Part shown: piece after piece, positions 55,780-64,000 of the stretch | How the letters are laid out: every line of letters starts with the position of its first letter | Numbering within the stretch: the first letter of the stretch is position 1 | DNA from: Heterohyrax brucei | Lineage: Eukaryota > Chordata > Mammalia > Hyracoidea > Procaviidae | Assembly: GCA_028571685.1 (NCBI GenBank) | Contig: CM053143.1 | Span: forward strand, 195,617,829 to 195,681,828 | Direction: 5' to 3' | DNA length: 64,000 nucleotides | The notes under the pieces: model-generated | Databases searched by the model: none | What the model saw: the letters and a program-made list of their open reading frames with translations, nothing else | Told to the model about the DNA's origin: nothing | Program-made: the position numbers and the translations under genes

Positions 55780-56450
55780 CAATGCAGCGTCTGGATTCAG
55801 GCAAGGTGTGCATCAGGCTGTGTCCTCTCACTGTATCTTTTCAATCTGCGTGCTGAGCGGATAATCCGAGAAGCTGGATTCTACAAAGGAGAGCGAGGCG
55901 CCAGGACGGGAGGACGGCTCGCTAACAATGTGCGTTGCGCAGACGGCTCCACCTTACTGGCTGCAAGAAGAGGTGAGACACTGCAAGAAGAGGTGAGACA
56001 CTGCTGATGAAGATCAAGGCCCACGCCTTCCGCGTGGACCGCACCTCAACATGGAGAAAACCAAAGTCCTCACAACCGGGCCAGCGAGCAACATCGCAAG
56101 AGATGCAGAAAAACCTGGAGCCGCCAGGGATTTCACTTCACCTGGGTCCGCCAGTCGGCAGCCACGGAAGCCGCAGTCAGGAAATCAAAGGATGCATGGC
56201 ATTCGGCAAATCTGTCACAAAAGACCTTTTTTAAACTGTTAAGAACTAAAGATGTCATTTTACGGAGTAAGGTGTGCTGACAGAAGCCGCCGTGTGTGAG
56301 TCACCTCGCATGCACGCAGAAGCCGGACACTGAACAGGAAGGGGGAAGACATGAGGTCTCTGAATTGCGGTGTTGGTGAAAAATACTGAATAAACCATGA
56401 ACCCCAAAGAAGGAGCAAACTGTCTTGGAAGAAGTGCAACCAAAGGGTTT
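55780..56450 (+). mobile_element. RTE-class LINE, reverse transcriptase and downstream region
   Basis: Sense remnants: a decayed VLS..LFNLRAERIIREAGF stretch (about 55820-55885), NNVRCADGSTLLAARR (about 55926-55975, the YADDT motif now CADGS), MKIKAHAF, then a KTKVLTTGP motif at 56056-56085 and finally ggtgttggtgaaaaatactg (about 56370). A 21-bp word (actgcaagaagaggtgagac) is duplicated in tandem at about 55963-56002. Inactive. Confidence 0.8.
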
Positions 56451-58152
56451 CCCAGAAGGGAAGTCAGCGAGACACAGCCCCCACATGCACTACTCTGCCC
56501 GCATTTTCCGGGTTCCCTCCCCTAGTGAGGTGGGAGCCCCAGCTCTGGTATGGCCTTTCCTGACCCAAGAGTGGGTCTCTCGGCTTGGTGGCCTTGCCCC
56601 AGCCCCAGCGGGCCTGAGAGGAAGGCGTGAGCGAGCTGACCGCATGCCCACCCTGGAGAAGGTGCTCCTTGGAGACAATGCGAGCCCAGCCCCCTGGTCC
56701 CCCTGTGTCGTCCCTGAGTGATGACCGCACGCCACCCCCTTTCCTCAGGGATGGCACGTACGGGTAGGGGTGCAGGGCGAGGTGGAGCAAGCTCACCCTG
56801 AAGTCCCTCCCCCAGCGCCCCGCATCCTAAGGAGGGCATGTGGGGGGTGGGGCGGGCTGACGCCAAAGTCCCTCCCCCACTGAGTTCCTGTCCCAACCAC
56901 AGCGACCTATCAAGCTTCTTGGCACAGGTGACAGCGATTTCAGAGCCAAGTCCGATTTCCCCAACGTCCTGGTCCGTGGACCTCATTCAGCAGTCTGAGA
57001 CCCAGGGAGAAGGCACTCCCTGACAAATCACCAGCTTGGTGACGGAGCCCTTCCCTGGGATGGGCTACCAGAAAGGCACGGTAGCCGGCCACAGGAGCAC
57101 AGCCACCAAACAGGAGACAGACAGGGTGCCAGGCTGCGTTCACCTCACATCAAAGCCACGGGCCAAGGCTGACAGCGTTTGCATCCAGGGACCAGCTGAC
57201 GCCACCCAAACACGCCAGGGACGCACAGGAGTCACCCTGAGGGTGACGTGCAGGGCCCCCAGCTTCTGCTGGCCGCCCCGCCCCTGCAAAGCCGCTCCTG
57301 ACTTGCTGGCACTGGGGGGCTCCAGAGTGAACAGCTCCTGTCGCCCCCCTGGGCCTGGTGCCAGGCCCATCCTCACAGTGGCTCTGGCAACCCCTCGACT
57401 CTGTCCCTCTGCTGTGCCGTGTGCCAGGCCTGGAGCAGGATGCAGTCCCAGCCCTCACTGGAAACCTGTCCAGAGGACAAAGAGTTTACAACATGGGAGA
57501 AGAGCTGGGAGGCAGAACCACAGGGACCAGAGTGGGAAGAAGCCTGTCTGACTCCATAGGGTGTAACAGGAAGGCTTCCTGGAGGTGGTGACAGCTAAAC
57601 TGTTTCTTGAAGACCTTCAAGGCAGCAGGAGAGAAGGACAAAACAGGCAGAGGCAGCGGCACAGGCTCTCAGGCAGGTCTGTGGGACGAGAAGGAGCCTG
57701 GCTTCTGGGCCCCGAGGATCCCTGGACCCGCCTTCACTCTTGCGCCCACAACTGGGTACAGTCAGTTGCCTCAGAAAAGTCACACTTCTTGCTCTGAGCC
57801 CCAGTTCTGCCTGTGGAATGGGACGATAGTTCAAGACAGGCAGCTCCTAACAAAGAGTCAACAAGAACTGAGGTCAGCGGGTCTCACCACGGCTGGGAAG
57901 TGCCATACGCCAAGGGGGCTCACCACACCCAGGAAACACTCCACACCCAGGAAGTGCACCACGGCTCCTGAGCTTGGTCGACCAATCTCCCTGGGCTTGG
58001 TGAGCTACCTGGGCACGGCGCGCTTCTTGGACATGCTGGGCTCCCTGGGCATGGTGAGCTTTCTGGGCAGGATATACCCCCAGACAGCCACGCACACGTC
58101 TGCCAGTGTCCAAACATCAGCAGGCTAACGGTACCATCCATAGTACTGACAG

Positions 58153-58612
58153 CCATTGTCTCAGTCAGCTAGGGCTGCTGTAACAGAAATGCCACAGAGT
58201 GGATAGCTTTGACAAAGGAAGGTTTATTCTTACACAGTTCCGTAGGCTGCAAGTCCATATTCAGGGTGTCCGCTTCAGGGGAAGGCTTTCCCCCTTGTCA
58301 GCTCTGGAGGAAAGTCCGGTATGGCATCAGTCTTTGTCCAGAGGGCATCTCAGCTCAGGAACCTCAGGTCTGAAGGACACGCTCTTCTCCCAGTGCAGCT
58401 TTCTTGATGGTAGAAGGCTCTCAATTCTCTGCCTGCTTCTCTGTCCTTTTATCTCTTGTAGGATGAAAAGATTAAGGATGAGACAAGCCATACTCCAGGG
58501 AAACTCCCTTTACAGTGGGGCAGGGAGGACAGTCACAAGATACTGGGAATCATGACCTAGCCACATGGCTACACACATTTTTGGGGGGACACAATTCAAT
58601 CCACGACAGCCA
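58153..58612 (-). mobile_element. LTR-like element (MaLR-type), copy 3, near complete
   Basis: In minus sense it starts tgtcgtggattgaattgtgt followed by ccccccaaaa, has gtcatgattcccagtatctt, agagataaaaggacagagaa, an aataaa hexamer near 58225, and ends gctgactgagacaat-like. TG…CA ends and an internal polyadenylation signal fit an LTR. Confidence 0.7.
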
Positions 58613-58627
58613 CTAAGGGACAGACAG

Positions 58628-58815
58628 AGCCCTGGTGGCACTGTTTAAAATCTCAACTGCTAACTAAAAAGCCAGCAGTTCAAATCCACCAGCCACTTCT
58701 TGGAAGCTCCATAGAGCAGTTCTACTCCGCCACCCTCTAGGGTGACCCGAGTTGAAATCGACTCAGCAGCAACGGGTTTGTTTCACTCTGCTTTGGTTTT
58801 TTGGTTGGAGGGACA
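58628..58815 (+). mobile_element. AfroSINE, complete
   Basis: gagccctggtggcactgttt, agcagttcaaatccaccagc, gagcagttctactccgccac, gttgaaatcgactcagcagc and T-rich end ggttttttggttgg. The best-preserved copy for defining the family here. Confidence 0.95.
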
Positions 58816-58869
58816 GATAATAACACCAGAAACAGAGAGATCAGTTTTGGCCAGGGCAGCTGGCAGCTT

Positions 58870-59110
58870 TGTTGACGGGGGTCTGCCGCTGCACTAGAAA
58901 GTCAATTAAAAAGCCGAAGTTGGAAATCCATCAGCAGGGCTTTCTGCCAACAAGCGGCGACAGGAAAATTGATTCTGGTCTCGGACAGCTCTACTCGGAG
59001 CTGAAACTCGCCGTTAGAAGGCTCCAGAGGAAAAGCTCCGTCCAAAGGAAATCATTCACCAGCTGCCGAAGGCTGGCACAGCTGCGGCCCCACCCCCACC
59101 CAGTCATCGC
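58870..59110. other. Candidate conserved non-coding element
   Basis: Unique sequence with agtcaattaaaaagccgaag, aggaaaattgattctggtct and aaaggaaatcattcaccagc; no repeat family recognised. Confidence 0.3.
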
Positions 59111-59475
59111 TGACGGCCATCAAGGGGCCGCAGCGATGTGATGGACAGCGGCTGTGGACGCCGTCAGCCCGTCCTCTGGAGATGTGACCTGGTGTCCATC
59201 CACAGCGCTTGTCCGGCTCCATCGGTGACTCTGCTGCCTGCCGTCGCCTGCCCTGCTGAAGACAGAGTGGTGCGTTCACATGGGCGAGTCTAGCTGGGCC
59301 TGGAGAGACGGCCCCCAGGCCCGAGACGGGTCTCCCTGTTCAGGAGAAGGTGCTGCAGAGAAAGAGGTGCTCTGGAAAAACCCCAAGAGGGGAGAACGAC
59401 TCTCAGAGTTCTGCAAGACCACCTGTCCCCCACAAAAAGCAAAACGCCAGGAGTCAGAAGCAGCCAGAAGCCACG

Positions 59476-59870
59476 TGTTTGGGTTACCCCACGCTGCTGT
59501 AACGGGACAGCACAAGCAGGCAGCTAGCAAACAGGAATGTGTTTTCTCACATCCAGGAGGCTGAAGTCCAAATTCAGGGCACCAGCTCTGGAGAAAGGCT
59601 CTCTCTGTCACCTCTCGGGGAAGGTCCTTGCCTCTTTTCAGCTTCTGCCGCTCTGTGATGTGAGGGAGGCGGGGAGGGTACCTATCGTCCCCCATTTCTG
59701 CTGCTTTCTTGTTTAATCTGCTCTTTCACATCTTCAACGTGACAGATTTAGCTCTAGCCTACACTAAAACTTACATAAAGACAACCCATTTCCAAATGGG
59801 ATTATAACCAACAAACAGAGGGTAGGTCTCACAATACATATTTTAGGGGGACACAGTTTGATCCATAATT
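59476..59870 (-). mobile_element. LTR-like element (MaLR-type), copy 4
   Basis: In minus sense: tggatcaaactgtgtccccc, gagaggtgacagagagagcc, ccctgaatttggacttcagc and gtcccgttacagcagcgtgg, in the same order as the other copies. It contains an A/T-rich middle (atgggattataaccaacaaa in plus sense). Confidence 0.7.
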
Positions 59871-59999
59871 CCACGGAACCCTTTCCAAGGTTGAACTGGA
59901 AGAGATGGCATCTCACACCTGACAGAAATCATAACAGGATGGTAAAAACACAGTCCACAGTCGAAGGACCTGAATGGATGACGGGTGTCATGGAGACCT

Positions 60000-60895
60000 C
60001 GCAGCACGGCCGGGCCCCGTGACGTTGTCACAAAAGCAGGGGTGTGGAGCCCCTGGTGGTGGTCACCATGGCCGTCTGTCTCACTGAGGGTCTTCCTCTT
60101 TTTCACTGACCCTCTACGTGACCAAGTGTGATGTCCTTTCCCAGGGACTGGTCCCTCCTGACCACATGTCCCAAATACATGAGATGAGCCTGCATCATCC
60201 TGACTTCTAAGGAGCACTCTGGTTGCACTTCTTCTAAGACAGGTTCATTTGTCTCCTCCACAGTCCATGGCATTTTCAGTGACCTTTGACACCATCATAT
60301 TTCAAAGATAACTTCTTCATCCCTCCTCACTCATTATCCAGCTTTCGCATGTGTGTGAAGAGACTGAAAACACCATGGTGTTGGGTCAGGCGCACCTTCG
60401 TCTTCAAGGGGACGTCTTTGCTTCTCAACATTCCACAGAAGTCTTCTGCAGCAACTTTGCCCAGTGCACTACACTGGTTTGATTTCTTGACTTCTTCTTT
60501 CATGGGTGTTCACTACGGATCCAAGGAAAATGAAATCCTTGACGTCGGGTCTTTTCCCCGTTTGTCACATGTTGCTTCTTAGCGGTCCAGTTGTGAGGAT
60601 CTTTGTTTTCTTGATGTTGAGGGGCAGTCCATGCTGAGGGCTGTGGTCTTTGGTCTTCATCAGGAAAGTTTTCAGGTCTGTTTCACTGCCAGCAAGCAAG
60701 ACTGTGTCATCTGCATAACACAGGTTGTTAGCGAGTCTTCTCCCGATCAAATGAGCTTTCTGGTTGGGGGTTACACACAGATGGCATTGCACCCTGTTTG
60801 GGACACAGAAGGTCCACGCTGTGACTCGTCCCAAACCTCACTCTATCTGTCTCTTCATCGCTGTCCGTTTCAGTGGTAGTCAGTCTATACTAAGA
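60000..60895 (-). mobile_element. RTE-class LINE, reverse transcriptase to 3' region
   Basis: In minus sense 60560-60834 is an open segment with LIGRRLANNLCYADDTVLLA, then SETDLKTFLMKTKDHSPQHG and LNIKKTKILTTGP: the palm YADD motif with its usual RTE downstream block. 60400-60560 continues with a decayed DFIFLGSVVNTHERRS region, and 60060-60180 holds the 3' landmarks (gggtcttcctctttttcact). Best-preserved RTE copy in the window, but truncated at the 5' side and frame-broken, so inactive. Confidence 0.85.
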
Positions 60896-61744
60896 CTGTA
60901 ACAGCTCTGTGCATTCTGGGAGTGATTCTAGCACAGAAATGGACCAACTGGCAGCAAGAGCCAGGGCGGCTAGCGTCTGAAGCACGGCATCCTTATACCT
61001 TGTGAACACTGCCCCAGCGCTGGGTGGCTGGGACTGAGAGACAGCATCTGCCTACCGGGTGAGCTCTGACCCAGCTCCAGGTGCTAGGGCAGGGACGGGG
61101 CATGCTACATGAGCCCACTGGTGACAAGTCTGGAGCAGTGAGAAGGAGAGGACCGGGTCTTTTCTGTACTTTGGGAGCTGGATTTGTACTGAACTTAGCG
61201 CGCAGTGAGCAAGAAAGGTGGGCTATGCCCACCACGCCCCTTAGTGCAACACGAGAGAAACCTAAAACCTAAGAAGGCACTGGAAACTGGAGGGACAGCT
61301 ATGGCACAACGAAGCTAACGACCATAAGCTGTGTGTTTGTATAATTATCACTCAAAATGCACTGTCTTTTCAAACACCTGTCTGACTTGAAGAGGATTTT
61401 CCATGTACAACACCAAAACTGAACTTTGTATTCATTTCAGAGGCCTTCGGTCACAGGGGTCACATTCTCAGCTCACCTCTGTGGGAGTCAGAGTGCTTCG
61501 GAGTGTGTTACCCGATACAGCAGAAGGATGATCTTAGATGACCCAGGTGACCTGCTCGGATCTCCTGGGTCATTGTAAGAGGGAGTGAGACAGTGGTCCT
61601 ATGCGGTGCTATGAAGCAGAGGCTACTGGGCGACGGTGGGCTTGGTTTGGTGAGACAGCGAGAACCACAGAAAGGAGGCATGGTGGTGACGGGGGTGGAG
61701 TCAGGCAGCGATGGGACGCTGCGGCACTGCCGGCTTTAAAGACA

Positions 61745-61885
61745 GCGGAAAGGCTGCGGGGCACCCGGCACGGGCAGGGCGGCAGGCCACCAGGTGTGGG
61801 TAGGGCGCAGGCAGGGCGGTGGGCCACTGGGCGTGGGCAGGGCGTGGGCAGGGCGGCGGGCCACCCGGCGTGGGCAGGGCCGCGC
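61745..61885. repeat. GC-rich tandem repeat, ~40-bp unit
   Basis: gggcagggcggcgggccacc, cggcgtgggcagggc and similar words repeated about four times with varying spacing. Confidence 0.8.
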
Positions 61886-62339
61886 CTGACGCAGGAGGGC
61901 ACTGAAGGCCCCGCCCCCGGAGCCCCCAAGGGGCAGCCCTGCCCGCTCCCAGCATTCACCCCCTGGAACCCACTTCAGGGGGGACCCCAGAGCGGTAAGG
62001 AAAGGCAAGTGTTGAGTCTCTACATTGGCAGCGGTACGTTACACGGCCCAAGGCAACTGGGACAACACGTAGTCCATTCAGAAACTAACTGAAGAGAGAT
62101 TGGCCAAATCCCCCCCACATCCCAACCCTTAGGAAGCCGCCGGGGAGCAGACACCACTGCTCACAGGGTGACTCCCAGATCCAGAGCCAGGACACACCGG
62201 ACCCCAAGATTGGCCCTCAGCGCCCTCAGGGACCTGGCCTGTAGGCTCTCCAGTGCCAGAGGCCCGAGCCCTGGCTTCCAGCCCCCAGTGACCCCGCCCC
62301 TACACCACCCGTCTCCCCTCCTCTCCTTCAGCATCTCAG

Positions 62340-62875
62340 TGACCTCGTGGCTGTGACAGAAGTGCCACCGGTGAGTCAGTTTAACCAGGAGAAGCTTGTT
62401 TCCTCACAGCTGTTGTTAGGGGTCACTGAGTCTGCGCTGACCTACAGCGACCCTCACATATATCTGAACCGAGTGTCGCCAGGCCTGGGGCTGTGCTCCC
62501 TGCAGCAGGCATGCTTGCTGAGCCACTGTGCCCAGCCTTCTTCTTGGCGGTCTTTCTCAGAGGTCAGGAGGCTGGAAGTCAGAGTTTAGGGTGCCAGCTC
62601 TCGGGGAAGGCCCTAGTGGAAGGTCCCTGTTCCCTTCTGTCTGACCCTTGGTCGAGGTCGAGTGGCTGTATCTCCCACCTGGTCTTTCTTGCTTCTCCGC
62701 TGACCTGTCCCTCTGAGAGCTCCAAAGGGACTGCCTTAAGACCCTCCCACGTGGATGCAGCCACACAGACATACCAGAGAAACCCCATTTCCCAGGTGGG
62801 ATTATATCCACTAGTTCACGAGTCCAGATTTCCAGCACATAACCTGGGGGACACAGTTCAGTCCACAGCACCCCT
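62340..62875 (-). mobile_element. LTR-like element (MaLR-type), copy 5, with nested SINE
   Basis: Right part 62560-62875 matches the common element in antisense (ggaggctggaagtcagagtt, ggtgggattatatccactag, gggggacacagttcagtcca). Left end 62340-62405 gives gtgacagaagtgccaccggt. Between lies the SINE at 62408-62540. Confidence 0.65.
62408..62540 (-). mobile_element. AfroSINE nested in LTR-like copy 5
   Basis: Antisense: gtcactgagtctgcgctgac, ctacagcgaccctcacatat, cgccaggcctggggctgtgc and head-like tgagccactgtgcccagcc. Diverged. Confidence 0.6.
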
Positions 62876-63184
62876 CAACTCTGTTCCGGCCACACTGAGG
62901 CAGGTGTCAGAGGGCAGGGGAGCTGTCCCAGGGCCCACGGCCAGAGCACAGAGGGTGACAACTGGGCGAGTTGGGGACGGGGATTCGCAGGCACCAGGGT
63001 GAAGCCCCAAGCAGCAATGGCGTTTAGGGGACGGGGGGTTGCTTACAGGTGCTCACTGGAGGCCTGGGGTCACCGTGGCATTCCATCTGAAGGCCCTCAA
63101 GGCCCAGCTGGTGCCTGTCACGTCCCCTCTGAACTGACCCATCTCCTAAACCCAAGGAGGCCCTGGGTGGCAGAATGAGGACCA

Positions 63185-63345
63185 TACCCAACTGCTGACC
63201 AGGAGACTGGCAGTTGTTGGCCACCGGGAGGCGCTTTGGAAGAAGGCCTGGTGACTCACGTCTGGAGGCCTAGCTGCGAGAGCACCCTGGAGCCAGCTCT
63301 GCCCGGGTACCCAGGGGTCGCCACGCATCGGTTCAGTGGCCACTG
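63185..63345 (+). mobile_element. AfroSINE, long variant
   Basis: caactgctgaccaggagact, agaaggcctggtgactcacg, cctggagccagctctgcccg and tail gtcgccacgcatcggttcag. Confidence 0.7.
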
Positions 63346-63689
63346 CTTCGCTGTCATTCTAGTTTTCTAAAGACCAGTGTCCCAGTGGAGGCTGGTGGTG
63401 TGCAGACAGGACCGGGCCATTCTGGAGGCTAGCCCAGGACCACACACAGGACCGCCCACAGGACGCGCCTCGCTCAGGCCTGGAGCATGCAGAGTTGTCA
63501 CTTTGAGCCACACGTCTGCCACCTGGAGCCCCGCCGGTCCTCCCCCAGACCTGGCTATCTGCGGGCAGGATGCATCCTGGCATCAGGGAGAGTCCGTTCT
63601 GCATCTGGAGCTGTGGGATCGCGGGCGAGCCAGGGGTCCAGCCGGGGGTGCCTGTGAGCACCACTCTGCAGAAGGGGGTCTCCTCGTAG

Positions 63690-63880
63690 AAGTCACCCAC
63701 CTGCTGGCGTGGCTTTGGCTCGCTTACTCTGGACACGTCATCAGGAAAAACCAGTTGTGGGTGGAAAAGGACGTTGTGGGTGGCAAAGTGAAGTGCCAGC
63801 AGAAATGACGGACTCCCCCACAAGAGGGACGACACCACAGCCGCAACAACAGACTCAGAGGCACCCACGACCCTGGAGAC
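63690..63880 (+). mobile_element. RTE-class LINE, C-terminal and 3' region
   Basis: The plus frame gives SGHVIRKNQLWVEKDVVGGK, the conserved RTE 'GHVxRR…LEKDxMLGK' motif, followed by acagccgcaacaacagactc, as in the other copies. Confidence 0.7.
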
Positions 63881-64000
63881 CGGCAGCATGAGGTCGCCTG
63901 AGTCAGGGCCCAGGGAACCTGGAAACCTCCCCCCTTTTTCTCTCCTCCGAAGTGGCTTACTGCAAAGACTACCACCCCCTGTGGGACTTAGATTAAGATT

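Larger units (their letters stand above)
39120..64000 (-). other. SORCS2: SORCS2 intron upstream of exon a (truncated by window end)
   Basis: 24.9 kb without a recognisable exon. I looked for the two preceding SORCS2 exons (peptides around KYYHADMGK and VTTVIDNFYICPTNKRK) on the minus strand and did not find them. The region holds mariner copies 3 and 4, RTE fragments, SINEs and LTR-like elements listed separately. Stretches with no assignable feature include 42050-42780, 45730-47130, 51000-51600, 54070-54550, 56450-57460 and 60900-61740. Confidence 0.8.

Noticed and set aside
60565..60834. Open frame with a reverse transcriptase YADD motif as a functional gene
   Set aside because: It is a short internal piece of an RTE LINE with broken frames on both sides and no endonuclease domain.
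63359..63889. 176-codon minus-strand frame near the window end, considered as an upstream SORCS2 exon
   Set aside because: The peptide does not match any SORCS2 segment and much of it is antisense to an RTE fragment.

Overview
This is mammalian genomic DNA, almost certainly from an afrotherian such as an elephant, sirenian or hyrax. The organism call rests on repeats. There are about twenty tRNA-derived SINEs of AfroSINE type, whose sense strand ends in the 'gagtcggaatcaactcaacgg' kind of tail. There are also several RTE-class LINE fragments (BovB/RTE1-like), in both orientations, that share this tail. The protein homology is mammalian.

Only one protein-coding gene is supported: an internal section of SORCS2 (sortilin-related VPS10-domain receptor 2) on the minus strand. 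Eleven consecutive exons can be placed to the base, running from 39119 down to 4924, all with canonical AG acceptors and GT donors and an unbroken phase chain. They total 1,220 nt (about 406 codons) and cover most of the VPS10 beta-propeller, including at least five Asp-box motifs (S/T-x-D-x-G-x-x-W/F). The first exons of the gene (signal peptide, propeptide, start of the propeller) lie beyond 64000. The rest (end of the propeller, 10CC, PKD, membrane segment and tail) lies before position 1. I found no promoter, first exon, last exon, polyadenylation site, structural RNA gene or second gene.

The rest is intron. From left to right: 1-4923 is an intron with a ~20-copy 58/60-bp minisatellite. 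5032-8294 holds short introns. 8398-18209 holds two more large minisatellites (44 bp and ~30 bp units) and RTE/SINE debris. 18357-25196 has a GC-rich minisatellite next to a splice acceptor and a mariner nested in an RTE copy. 27842-33999 has several tandem arrays and a second mariner. 34074-38954 has a 79-bp CA-rich array and a candidate conserved element. 39120-64000 is the 3' part of a long upstream intron with two further mariner copies, LTR-like elements and a four-layer nested insertion.

The most distinctive structural find is a ~510-565 bp mariner-derived element present four times. Each copy is a foldback: both ends carry long inverted arms (~120 bp plus the TIR) derived from the 3' end of the transposase gene, around a unique core that encodes the segment with the YSPDLAPSDF motif. 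Other points of note are a minisatellite that puts about nine branch-point-like motifs just upstream of an acceptor, a direct duplication flanking a 90-nt in-frame exon, a minisatellite grown from the tail of an LTR-like element, and several A/T-rich islands that look like candidate conserved non-coding elements. I see no evidence for a wholly new biological system.
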